From contig NZ_JAERSF010000001.1 of assembly GCF_016735615.1 (NCBI RefSeq), positions 682,001 through 746,000 on the forward strand: 64,000 nt of DNA, given 5' to 3'. The notes below the pieces were generated by a model. It was not told the DNA's origin. It did no database searches and was given only the letters and a program-made list of their open reading frames with translations. Position 1 is the stretch's first letter, and each line of letters begins with the position of its first letter. Positions 33,581 to 46,304 of this stretch are shown in pieces. A program made the position numbers and the translations under genes. Source of the stretch: Flavobacterium tagetis. GTDB taxonomy: Bacteria > Bacteroidota > Bacteroidia > Flavobacteriales > Flavobacteriaceae.

Positions 33581-35188
33581 TTAGTATCCTGGATTTTGTT
33601 TTAAAGTTGGGTTTGCTTGAATAGTTCGTGACGGAATAGGCATCAAGTCTCTGAATGAGTCTGTACCACTACCATTTTTTACGCCACCTTTCCATTGCCA
33701 GATTTTAGACGATCCTGTGAATTTGCCAAAACGAATTAAATCTGTTCTTCTATGACATTCCCAAAACAATTCACGTCCTCTCTCATCTAAAAGAAAATCT
33801 AATGTTAATTCAGAATTTGTAATAACACCTGCACCAGCTCTTGCTCTAATTTTATTTACATATTCTAAAGCTAATGCAACATTACCAGACGATGCACCTC
33901 TTAGTGTAGCTTCAGCGTACATTAAATACACATCTGACAATCTGTACATTGGAAAGTCTGTGTCTGGCATATCTGGTCTTTGCGCTTTAGAACCATCAGA
34001 ATTTATATTTGTAAATTTTGTCACCGCATAACCGTTAGTAAATACTCCATAATCAGCTATATCCAAAGTTTGTCCATCAGTAAAAAATGTCCCTCTCTTA
34101 TCAGAAGCTGCATTTACATCAGGAAATAATTGAACAAATTCTGGTCTTGTTCTGATACCAGACCAACCTCCATCCATTCCTTGATCGGCACTAACCATTT
34201 TTCCTCCTATAGATGCGTGCAAAATAAAACTCATACCTCCACCTATTGCTCTAATTGCATTTCCATCTCCAACAATTGGGAAAATAACTTCAGTTTGCGC
34301 TCCATTTCTATTATTATCAGCAGAAAATAAGTAACGGTAAGGTACATTTGCAAAAGTATAAGCAGAACCCGTTACAATTTCGTTACATATTGTAGCTGCT
34401 TCATTATATCTTTCCGTTCCTGTATATACTTTGGAGTTTAAATAAATTTGTGCTAATAAAAATTTAGCAGCTGTTTTATCAACTCTACCATACTCATTTG
34501 ATCCAGATGGAGCCAAAGTAGCATCCATATCTTTTAATTCTGACTCTACAAAAGCAAAAACTTCTGCTCTTGTTTTCTGTTCTGGATAGAAAAATCCAAC
34601 AGGATCATTTTCAGTAGTAATTGGTACATTTCCAAACAAGTCCATTAAGTTAACATAAGAGAATGCTCTTAAAAAACGTGCTTCTGCTCTTAAAGTACTC
34701 ACTTCTGCTTTTAAATTAGCATCAACACCTCTCGCAGATAACTTCTCATCTGTTGTTTGTCTTAAAAACTCATTAGCCACACTGATTTCATAAAAAGCTC
34801 GTGAAAAAATTCCGTACAAGAACTGATTACTTGGGCTCCATTTTTGTCCATTTATAGCTGGCAAACCATCATCACTCCAAGCAACAATAGCTTCATCCGT
34901 TGGAAACTCCTGAGTAACAAACATCAATCTAAGGTAACTACTGAAATCTCCTCCAAGTCCAGAAATATCAGCTTGTCCGTCACCATCATTACCCCCTACA
35001 TACAAACCTGCATATAATTTTGCCATTACTTGCTTGTACGATGCTGGATCTTGAAAAAAGTCATCAGAAAGAAACTCATCATCATCTGTTGGCTTCACAT
35101 CTAAGTCACTCGTACATGAAGTAAGTGTCATACTTAATCCTAATATAAATAGGAGAAAATAAGATATATATTTAAATGATATTTTCAT
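33581..35188 (-). CDS. susD: SusD/RagB-family glycan-binding outer membrane lipoprotein
   Basis: This is a 535-residue surface lipoprotein that forms the lid on the SusC transporter and binds malto-oligosaccharides. The lipoprotein signal YFLLFILGLSMTLTSC places the acylated Cys near residue 25. The SusD fold is shown by the helical TPR-like repeats (EVSTLRAEARFLRAFSYVNL, DLFGNVPITTENDPV) and the family C-terminus (LDFLLDERGRELFWECHRR, DLIRFGKF, PSRTIQANPTLKQNPGY). It is 36 bases after susC, the invariant gene pair order in polysaccharide utilisation loci. Starch as the substrate is inferred from the neighbouring GH13, GH97 and GH65 genes. Confidence 0.96.
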   Translation of the reverse strand: MKISFKYISYFLLFILGLSMTLTSCTSDLDVKPTDDDEFLSDDFFQDPASYKQVMAKLYAGLYVGGNDGDGQADISGLGGDFSSYLRLMFVTQEFPTDEAIVAWSDDGLPAINGQKWSPSNQFLYGIFSRAFYEISVANEFLRQTTDEKLSARGVDANLKAEVSTLRAEARFLRAFSYVNLMDLFGNVPITTENDPVGFFYPEQKTRAEVFAFVESELKDMDATLAPSGSNEYGRVDKTAAKFLLAQIYLNSKVYTGTERYNEAATICNEIVTGSAYTFANVPYRYLFSADNNRNGAQTEVIFPIVGDGNAIRAIGGGMSFILHASIGGKMVSADQGMDGGWSGIRTRPEFVQLFPDVNAASDKRGTFFTDGQTLDIADYGVFTNGYAVTKFTNINSDGSKAQRPDMPDTDFPMYRLSDVYLMYAEATLRGASSGNVALALEYVNKIRARAGAGVITNSELTLDFLLDERGRELFWECHRRTDLIRFGKFTGSSKIWQWKGGVKNGSGTDSFRDLMPIPSRTIQANPTLKQNPGY

Positions 35189-35224
35189 TTTGTTTATTTT
35201 TTAAATTTAATTTTCAATGTACTA

Positions 35225-38206
35225 TTAGAAATTCGCGTTTACTCCAAACAAGAATGTTCTCGCTCTCGGATAAACATTATTATCTATTCCGTTGAATTTT
35301 TCAGGATCTAAACCATCGTATTTTGTAAGTACGAAGACGTTTTGAACTCCAGCTGTAAATCTTAATGAAGCCGCTTTTAATAATGTTTTATCAAATGTAT
35401 ATCCTAATACAATGTTGTCTAACTTAATAAAAGAAGCATCTTTTACGTAATAATTAGAATAATTACGTTGTGTTCCGTTAGAGTTACTTTCAGTTGTAAA
35501 ACCTGTATTGTAATAATCTTTTGTAATATTTGCTAGATCTGAATCTCTTCTTAAACCTGCTTGCAAATATCCTTTATCAGAACTTACGTTATCGAAAATA
35601 TAGTTTCCTAAACTAGCTCTCCAGTTCATTACAAAATCGAATTTTTTGTAATTCAAAGTAGAATATAACCCGAAAGTATAATCTGCTGTTGGTTTATGAT
35701 ATTTATAACGGTCAGCATCTGTAATTACACCATCACCATTTCTATCAGCATAAGCACCTTGAATAGGTCTTTTGTTTGCATCATATAATTGCTCAAATAC
35801 AAAGAATGAATTTGGCGCGTACCCTTCTGAGTGAATTAACACCTGATTTCCTGTACCACCAGCAATTACATCACCAGTAATATACCCTTGGAATCCAGGA
35901 ACCTGAACTCCTAAATCAGAAATTTTCTGATCAATGTACGTTACGTTAGCAGCAAGATTCCATGTTAATTTATCATTTTTGATAATATCAGATTGAAGAC
36001 TAAACTCAACCCCTTTTGTTCTTACGCTACCAATATTACTATATCCTTGATTTCTAATATTTGCTCCATCTGGAACTGGAATCTCAGCCAAAAGATCATT
36101 AGATTTTTTATCAAAATAGTTAACAGAACCCGTCAATCTTTCTTGAAAGAATCCAAAATCAACCCCAAGGTTCATTTCAGCTAAGTCTTCCCATTTGATA
36201 TCTTTGTTATATCCTTCTGGCCTTGCTGCTCTATAAATAACACCATCAAAAACATATTGTGTATTTAGCGTTCCCAATGTTACACGCTGCAAATAATCGT
36301 ATGCACGCGGAATATCTTGTTGCCCAGTGGTTCCGTATCCAACTCTTAATTTTAAACTAGATAAAGTTTCATTGTCCTTTAAGAATGCTTCTTCTGCTAA
36401 GTTCCATGCAAAAGCACCTCCTGCAAAATTACCCCATCTATTTTCTTTAGAGAAACGTGAAGTTCCGTCTCTTCTATAGTTCACAGTTAATAAATATCTA
36501 CTGTCATATCCTAAATTCAAACGTCCAAAATACGACTGTAAGTTAACGTCTGCATCTGTTGTAACATCCGCAGGCGGATTAGGCTGTTTAATATCTCCTG
36601 AGTTAAATCCTTCTCTCTGGAATAGCTGATAGTTGTAACCAGCTGTAGCATCAATTTTAAACTTACCAATATCTTTAGTATAATTAAAGTATGTATTTAA
36701 GTTTTTGTTCTGACGAGTATCTGTATAATGAGTATATCCTCCTAAATTAACCCAGTTACCTTTATCAAATGTGTTAGGCTGGTATCCTAAAATACTTTCA
36801 GTACTGATTGCATTGTAACCATCACTATCAAATTTATCGATACCTGCTTCGGCAACGATTCTTAAATCTTCAAAGAAATGAAATTTATAATCTAATCTAA
36901 TATTACCCCATTTTCTTGTAGATGTTGCTCTTCTGTCTTCTTGATTTAATCTTGCTACAGGGTTTCTCGCTGGCAACAATGGTACATTTCCATTTGCTTC
37001 TAACCATTCAAAGTATCCTCCATATCTAGAACCTTCTTGATAAACTGACTGTGTTGGATCAAATATAATAGCACTACTAATTGCTGCTCCTTCATTTTGA
37101 AACTGATTTTTTCCAAAAGCTAAATTTCCTGTAATATCGATTTTTAAATGATTATCAAATAAAACTGGATTTAACGATAACGATGTCGTAGTTCTCTCAA
37201 AAGAAGTATTCATTAATATTCCAGGATTATCAACATTACCTACAGATAAACGCACAGGAAGTTTATTAAATAATGAACCACTTACCGATATGTTATTATT
37301 TGTTGTAAGGGCCGTGTGAAAAATTTCATCCTGCCAATTAGTATTTGCTGTACCAAGTAAAGCTTTTTGAGCTGGAGTACCGTTTGCATTTACAATTGCA
37401 CGATATTCATCAGCATTCATAACATCAACAGTATTAGCAACTGTATTTATACCAACTTGTGAACTGAAATTTACTTTCACACCACCTTTAGTTCCTTTTT
37501 TAGTTGTAATTACAATTACTCCATTTGCAGCACGAGAACCATAAATTGCTGCTGCAGAGGCATCTTTAAGAACAGTGAAAGATTCAATATCATTAGGGTC
37601 AATTGTAGATAAAACACTAGTTGCCCCATCAGGAACTGAATTACTCATTGGAAGTCCATCGATAACAATTAACGGCTCATTAGAAGCACTTAAAGAAGAC
37701 CCTCCACGAATTCTAATATCTGCCTTCGCTCCCGGAGCTCCTCCTCCAACAACATTAACACCAGCAATACGTCCGCTGATTAATGTCTCAGGAGTTACGT
37801 TAATCCCTTTATTAAAGTCTTTTGCAGCAATTTGAGAAACAGATCCTGTTGCATCTTTTTTCTTCACAGTTCCGTAACCAACTTGCACCACAACTTCTTT
37901 AAGCTGATTGGTGTCTTCTTCTAAAGTAACGTTAAGTGTTTTTTGACCTGTGTACTCAATTGTTTCTGTTTTGTAACCAATAAAAGAAACAACAATTTTG
38001 TTACCATTTTTAACATTTGATAGCTGGTAATTTCCATCAAATCCAGTTGATGCACCATTTGGAGCACCTTGTACATTTACATTTACCCCCGGTATTGGCT
38101 GACCTGTCGTTTTATCAACAACAGTCCCTTTTAAAGTGTTCTGAGCCAACACTGTAAAAGGCAACAATAGGAATAAAAATAACAACTTTTTGTAAATTGT
38201 TTTCAT
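35225..38206 (-). CDS. susC: SusC/RagA-family TonB-linked outer membrane transporter
   Basis: This 993-residue TonB-dependent barrel imports malto-oligosaccharides across the outer membrane. The signal peptide MKTIYKKLLFLFLLLPFTVLAQ is followed by a carboxypeptidase-D-like regulatory domain (about 24-100: GTVVDKTTGQPIPGVNVNVQG, SFIGYKTETIEYTG). The plug domain (about 110-235) has DIRIRGGSSLSASNEPLIVIDG and LKDASAAAIYGSRAANGVIV, the SusC signature, and a 22-strand barrel ending LFGVNANF completes it. The 236-base upstream gap shared with lacI holds a TAATTTTG box and a TTCGAA-centred candidate operator. It is the first gene of the leftward susCDE operon. Confidence 0.97.
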   Translation of the reverse strand: MKTIYKKLLFLFLLLPFTVLAQNTLKGTVVDKTTGQPIPGVNVNVQGAPNGASTGFDGNYQLSNVKNGNKIVVSFIGYKTETIEYTGQKTLNVTLEEDTNQLKEVVVQVGYGTVKKKDATGSVSQIAAKDFNKGINVTPETLISGRIAGVNVVGGGAPGAKADIRIRGGSSLSASNEPLIVIDGLPMSNSVPDGATSVLSTIDPNDIESFTVLKDASAAAIYGSRAANGVIVITTKKGTKGGVKVNFSSQVGINTVANTVDVMNADEYRAIVNANGTPAQKALLGTANTNWQDEIFHTALTTNNNISVSGSLFNKLPVRLSVGNVDNPGILMNTSFERTTTSLSLNPVLFDNHLKIDITGNLAFGKNQFQNEGAAISSAIIFDPTQSVYQEGSRYGGYFEWLEANGNVPLLPARNPVARLNQEDRRATSTRKWGNIRLDYKFHFFEDLRIVAEAGIDKFDSDGYNAISTESILGYQPNTFDKGNWVNLGGYTHYTDTRQNKNLNTYFNYTKDIGKFKIDATAGYNYQLFQREGFNSGDIKQPNPPADVTTDADVNLQSYFGRLNLGYDSRYLLTVNYRRDGTSRFSKENRWGNFAGGAFAWNLAEEAFLKDNETLSSLKLRVGYGTTGQQDIPRAYDYLQRVTLGTLNTQYVFDGVIYRAARPEGYNKDIKWEDLAEMNLGVDFGFFQERLTGSVNYFDKKSNDLLAEIPVPDGANIRNQGYSNIGSVRTKGVEFSLQSDIIKNDKLTWNLAANVTYIDQKISDLGVQVPGFQGYITGDVIAGGTGNQVLIHSEGYAPNSFFVFEQLYDANKRPIQGAYADRNGDGVITDADRYKYHKPTADYTFGLYSTLNYKKFDFVMNWRASLGNYIFDNVSSDKGYLQAGLRRDSDLANITKDYYNTGFTTESNSNGTQRNYSNYYVKDASFIKLDNIVLGYTFDKTLLKAASLRFTAGVQNVFVLTKYDGLDPEKFNGIDNNVYPRARTFLFGVNANF

Positions 38207-38257
38207 ACTTTTTGTTTAAATTAGTTTTGAGTTTTTGAACGTTAGTTAAGTTTTTAA

Positions 38258-38269
38258 TTTTACTTCGAA
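38258..38269. promoter_or_regulatory. Candidate operator TTTTACTTCGAA upstream of susC
   Basis: This 12-mer with a TTCGAA palindrome core (CG at the centre, as in LacI-family operators) recurs identically at 39581-39592 upstream of the sugar transporter gene. Here it overlaps the expected susC transcription start. Binding by the adjacent LacI protein is inferred. Confidence 0.5.
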
Positions 38270-38272
38270 TTT

Positions 38273-38280
38273 CAAAATTA
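38273..38280 (-). promoter_or_regulatory. Candidate susC -7 box TAATTTTG
   Basis: A minus-strand TAnnTTTG match lies 66 bases upstream of the susC start codon. No convincing TTTG -33 box is found at 19-21 bases, which could fit an activator-dependent promoter. Confidence 0.5.
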
Positions 38281-38442
38281 TGAATTTATTAACATGCTCG
38301 ACAGCAGGCACTTTTTATTGCTTTACGAAAACGTGGTAGTGTTGAAAACTTTCTATTTTTTGTAATCTTTCAGTGTTAAAATTGCAAATACCAAAAATAT
38401 TATACACCTTTATTATTAATTAGATTTTTTTCGATTAACTCC

Positions 38443-39474
38443 ATGAAACGTAAAATAACACTCAAACAGATTGCAAAGGAACTCGACGTATCCATTTCAA
38501 CTGTCTCAAAATCACTCAGAAACAGTCTTGAAATTGGAGAAGAAACACGCCTAAAAGTTCAGGCTTTTGCAAAGTTTTACAACTATAAACCGAACAATAT
38601 TGCCCTTAGTTTAAAAAACCGAAAAACGAAGAGTATCGGTATTATTATTCCCGAAATTGTACACTACTTTTTCTCTACTGTAATCAACGGAATTGAACAG
38701 GTTGCGAACGAATATGGCTACAGTGTTGTCATCTGTGTATCTGATGATTCTTTTGATAAAGAGGTTCTAAATATGGAGATGTTAGCCAACGGCAGTATTG
38801 ATGGTTTTATCATGTCTCTTTCTAAAGAAACGCAGTATAAAGGCGACTTTCATCACATTACAGAAGTGATCAATCAAGGAATGCCCGTAGTCATGTTTGA
38901 CCGCGTTACCAACGACATTTTATGCGATAAAGTAATTATTGATGATAAATCTGCAGCGTATGAAGCCGTTCAGAGTTTAATCGACAGCGGACGTAAAAAA
39001 ATCGCACTCGTAACAACAGTTGATTATGTAAGCGTTGGAAAATTAAGAACTGACGGTTACGAAAAAGCTTTATTAGATAACGGATTACCTTTTAATGAAG
39101 ATTTAATCATAAAAATTGAAGATGTCGATACTTGCGAAATAACCATTTCTGAGCTTCTGCACGCCAGAGCTTTCGATGCTGTTTTTGCTGTAAATGAACT
39201 TTTTGCAGTAACAATTATTAAAACCGCAAATAAAATGGGATTGAAAGTTCCCGAAGATATAGCCGTAATTGCTTTTACTGATGGGATTATTTCTAAATAT
39301 TCGACTCCAACCATTACTACCGTAAGTCAGAGTGGCGAAAAAATGGGGAACAAAGCGGCTAAAATGCTTATAGAAAGAATAGAAGCCGAAGAAGATGACG
39401 ACGAAGAACACAACGAAAATTATATTACAGAAGTCATAGAAACTCATCTTATAAAACGAGAATCTACTGACTAA
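38443..39474 (+). CDS. LacI-family regulator of the starch/maltose locus
   Basis: This is a 343-residue transcription factor. The N-terminal helix-turn-helix is ITLKQIAKELDVSISTVSKSL and the hinge helix region is YKPNNIALSLKNRKT. A periplasmic-binding-protein-like effector domain follows (SIGIIIPEIVHYFFSTVINGI, MPVVMFDRVTNDILCDKV, PEDIAVIAFTDGIISKYSTP). The C-terminal tail is unusually acidic (ERIEAEEDDDEEHNENY). It is divergent from susC and immediately precedes the maltose catabolic genes, so it is the likely maltose-responsive switch for both directions. Whether it represses or activates is not decidable from sequence. The effector is probably maltose or a derivative. Confidence 0.93.
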   Translation: MKRKITLKQIAKELDVSISTVSKSLRNSLEIGEETRLKVQAFAKFYNYKPNNIALSLKNRKTKSIGIIIPEIVHYFFSTVINGIEQVANEYGYSVVICVSDDSFDKEVLNMEMLANGSIDGFIMSLSKETQYKGDFHHITEVINQGMPVVMFDRVTNDILCDKVIIDDKSAAYEAVQSLIDSGRKKIALVTTVDYVSVGKLRTDGYEKALLDNGLPFNEDLIIKIEDVDTCEITISELLHARAFDAVFAVNELFAVTIIKTANKMGLKVPEDIAVIAFTDGIISKYSTPTITTVSQSGEKMGNKAAKMLIERIEAEEDDDEEHNENYITEVIETHLIKRESTD

Positions 39475-39497
39475 TTTTCTAAAAATCAATACTTTCT

Positions 39498-39530
39498 AAA
39501 GCCATAAAAAATATTTATGGCTTTTTTATT
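39498..39530 (+). terminator. Terminator after lacI-type regulator
   Basis: An 11-bp perfect stem (AAAGCCATAAA / TTTATGGCTTT) with a 5-base loop, followed by T residues, lies 24 bases past the regulator stop. It separates the regulator from the catabolic operon. Confidence 0.82.
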
Positions 39531-39580
39531 AGCATATATAAAAAAATAATTTATAATTTTACGCCCGTCAAGGCTTTTAG

Positions 39581-39592
39581 TTTTACTTCGAA
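39581..39592. promoter_or_regulatory. Candidate operator TTTTACTTCGAA upstream of sugar transporter
   Basis: The same 12-mer as at 38258-38269, centred on TTCGAA. A -7-like TAATTTTA lies upstream at 39554-39561, so the site would lie just downstream of the transcription start, a position suited to repression. Confidence 0.5.
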
Positions 39593-39606
39593 AGAAACAA
39601 AGTTTT

Positions 39607-39625
39607 GATAAGCAAAGCGCTTATC
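39607..39625. promoter_or_regulatory. Inverted repeat GATAAGC-N5-GCTTATC before sugar transporter gene
   Basis: Perfect 7-bp arms with a 5-base spacer lie 25 bases before the transporter ATG. It also contains the CG-centred palindrome AAGCGCTT, the type of core bound by LacI-family proteins. It could be a second operator or a leader hairpin. Confidence 0.5.
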
Positions 39626-39649
39626 GTATAATTTTCACAAATTACGATA

Positions 39650-41005
39650 ATGGAAAAGCGTAAATTAAGTTTCTGGGAAATCTGGAATATGAGTTTCGGT
39701 TTCTTAGGAATCCAAATGGGGTTTGCACTACAAAATGCAAATGCCAGCAGAATTCTTCAAATTTTTGGTGCCGACGTACATGAACTTTCGTGGTTCTGGA
39801 TTATTGCTCCCCTTATGGGATTAATAGTGCAACCCATTATTGGTCATTACAGCGACAAAACCTGGGGAAAATTCGGCAGACGAAAACCTTTCTTTTTAGT
39901 AGGAGCCGTTTTAGCTTCGGTGGGATTAATTTTAATGCCACAGGCTAATATTTTCATTTCTGTTTTACCTGCCTTATGGGTTGGAGCGGGAATGTTAATG
40001 ATTATGGACGCTTCTTTCAATATTGCAATGGAACCTTTCAGAGCACTTGTTGGAGACAATTTAAGAACAGATCAGCGTACTGCAGGATTTAGCATTCAAA
40101 CTTCTTTAATAGGTTTTGGAGCCGTAATCGGTTCTGCATTGCCATACATTCTTACGAAATACTTTGGCGTACCAAATAGCACAGTTCCGGGAAGTGTTCC
40201 GTTAAACTTGACGTTATCATTCATCATTGGCGCAGCAGTTTTAATCGGTTCAATCTTAGTTACATTATTCACAACTAAAGAATATTCGCCAGAAGAATTG
40301 GCAAAATTTGAAGACCCGCAAAATGATGCGATTTCAGATTCTGAGGAAAAATCAAAAATCACAGACATCTTTACCGATTTTGCAAAAATGCCAACTACAA
40401 TGCGTCAGTTAAGCTGGGTACAGTTTTTCTCTTGGTTCGGATTGTTCGGCATGTGGGTTTTTACCACTCCAGCAATCGCACACCACATTTATGGTTTACC
40501 TTTAGAAGATACATCAAGCCAGCAATATCAAGACGCTGGTGACTGGGTCGGAATCCTGTTTGGTGTTTACAACTTAGTTTCTGCCATTGTCGCTTTGTTT
40601 TTCTTGCCCTATATCGCTAAAAAAATTGGAAGAAAAGCAACACATTCTCTTTCATTAGTTATTGGAGGAATTGGATTAATCTCCATTTATTTCATGCCAA
40701 ATGAAGATTGGGTTGTACTTCCAATGATCTTAATCGGAATTGCTTGGGCGAGTATCCTAGCAATGCCTTACGCTATTCTCGCGGGTTCAATTACACCGAA
40801 AAAAATGGGAGTTTACATGGGAATCTTCAACTTCTTTGTTGTTATTCCACAAATTGTAAACGCTCTAATTGGTGGTCCAATTGTAAAATACCTTTACAAT
40901 GGAGACGCAATTTATGCCTTAGTTACTAGCGGTGTTAGTTTCTTAATCGCCGCAGCTTTAGTATCTAAAGTAAAAGACGTAGACGACTTTACTCAAAAAT
41001 CATAA
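39650..41005 (+). CDS. MFS sugar transporter (maltose/GPH-SLC45-like)
   Basis: This 451-residue, 12-helix inner membrane protein has the SLC45/GPH-type N-terminus (SFWEIWNMSFGFLGIQMGFALQNANASRI), the loop motif GHYSDKTWGKFGRRKPFFL and NIAMEPFRALVGDN. A hydrophilic mid-loop (DPQNDAISDSEEKSK) separates the two halves. Homologues in Bacteroidota starch and maltose loci import maltose or glucose oligomers from the periplasm. It begins the catabolic operon and lies 19 bases before pgmB. Maltose as substrate is inferred, because the next two genes encode cytosolic maltose phosphorolysis. Confidence 0.9.
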   Translation: MEKRKLSFWEIWNMSFGFLGIQMGFALQNANASRILQIFGADVHELSWFWIIAPLMGLIVQPIIGHYSDKTWGKFGRRKPFFLVGAVLASVGLILMPQANIFISVLPALWVGAGMLMIMDASFNIAMEPFRALVGDNLRTDQRTAGFSIQTSLIGFGAVIGSALPYILTKYFGVPNSTVPGSVPLNLTLSFIIGAAVLIGSILVTLFTTKEYSPEELAKFEDPQNDAISDSEEKSKITDIFTDFAKMPTTMRQLSWVQFFSWFGLFGMWVFTTPAIAHHIYGLPLEDTSSQQYQDAGDWVGILFGVYNLVSAIVALFFLPYIAKKIGRKATHSLSLVIGGIGLISIYFMPNEDWVVLPMILIGIAWASILAMPYAILAGSITPKKMGVYMGIFNFFVVIPQIVNALIGGPIVKYLYNGDAIYALVTSGVSFLIAAALVSKVKDVDDFTQKS

Positions 41006-41023
41006 TAAAGAATTTTCCACACA

Positions 41024-41677
41024 ATGAGCAAAAAAGCATTCATATTCGATCTTGATGGAGTGATCGTTGATACCGCTAAATACCACTTTTTGGCTTGGCA
41101 AAAAATTGCCAAATCGTTAAATATCAATTTTGCGCACGAAGATAACGAACTTCTAAAAGGTGTTAGCCGTGTTCGTTCGCTAGACATTATACTTGGGTTA
41201 GGAAATGTTCAGGCTACTCAAGAACAAAAAGATCAATGGTTAATTCAAAAAAATGAAGATTACCTATCTTATTTAGTTGACATGGATGAAAGTGAGGTTC
41301 TTCCAGGAGTTTTAAAAATTCTAAAACTATTAAAAGATAAAAACCAAGGAATTGCATTAGGTTCTGCCAGTAAAAATGCAAGACCAATTTTAGAAAAAAC
41401 AGGCGTTCTGTCTTACTTTAATGTTATTGTTGACGGAAATGACGTTACCAATGCAAAACCAGACCCTGAAGTATTCTTAAAAGCGGCTCAATTATTAAAT
41501 ATTGATCCAAAAGATTCAATCGTATTTGAAGATTCGGTTGCCGGAATTCAGGCGGCAAACATAGGAGAAATGGTAAGTGTGGGAATTGGTGAGGAAACAA
41601 TTTTACATGAAGCTGACTATATTTTTAAAGATTTTACCCAAATCACAGCAGACTTTATAGAAAAATTAATCAATTAG
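41024..41677 (+). CDS. pgmB: Beta-phosphoglucomutase
   Basis: This HAD-superfamily mutase converts beta-D-glucose 1-phosphate to glucose 6-phosphate. The 217 residues are the typical length. The nucleophile motif is FIFDLDGVIVDTA (Asp9 and Asp11). The cap contains KGVSRVRSLDIIL, equivalent to the specificity region of beta-PGM, followed by ALGSASKNARPIL (Ser/Thr motif), NAKPDPEVFLKAA (Lys motif) and VFEDSVAGIQAA (Mg-binding Asp). It lies between the sugar transporter and the GH65 phosphorylase that makes its substrate, which strongly supports the assignment over a generic HAD phosphatase. The stop codon lies inside an inverted-repeat element. Confidence 0.95.
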   Translation: MSKKAFIFDLDGVIVDTAKYHFLAWQKIAKSLNINFAHEDNELLKGVSRVRSLDIILGLGNVQATQEQKDQWLIQKNEDYLSYLVDMDESEVLPGVLKILKLLKDKNQGIALGSASKNARPILEKTGVLSYFNVIVDGNDVTNAKPDPEVFLKAAQLLNIDPKDSIVFEDSVAGIQAANIGEMVSVGIGEETILHEADYIFKDFTQITADFIEKLIN

Positions 41678-41731
41678 AAAATGTGCCAATTAGATAATTT
41701 CTGAATCGTACAGTTATCTCATTTTCTAATT
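41672..41731. repeat. AATTAGAAAATG inverted-repeat element
   Basis: Perfect 12-bp arms (AATTAGAAAATG at 41672-41683, CATTTTCTAATT at 41720-41731) with additional AATTAGATAATT-like words fill the pgmB-GH65 gap. The left arm includes the pgmB stop codon. Confidence 0.7.
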
Positions 41732-41753
41732 AACTCATTATCAAATTAAACAA

Positions 41754-46200
<4,447 letters not shown>

Positions 46201-46208
46201 TTTAAATT

Positions 46209-46288
46209 AACCATATAAGAAATGTAAGTCCATTTAAATAGAAATCCCCCAGTTTTGTCTTAAATGTTCTTACATTTCTTATATGGTT
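46209..46288. repeat. 20-bp-arm inverted repeat between GH97 and GH13 genes
   Basis: The left arm AACCATATAAGAAATGTAAG (46209-46228) is perfectly complementary to 46269-46288, with a 40-base loop, and weaker pairing extends outward. It occupies almost the whole gap and lacks a T run after the stem. It is a hairpin element unrelated in sequence to the other families in this window. Confidence 0.75.
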
Positions 46289-46304
46289 TAAATTCATCTT
46301 TACT

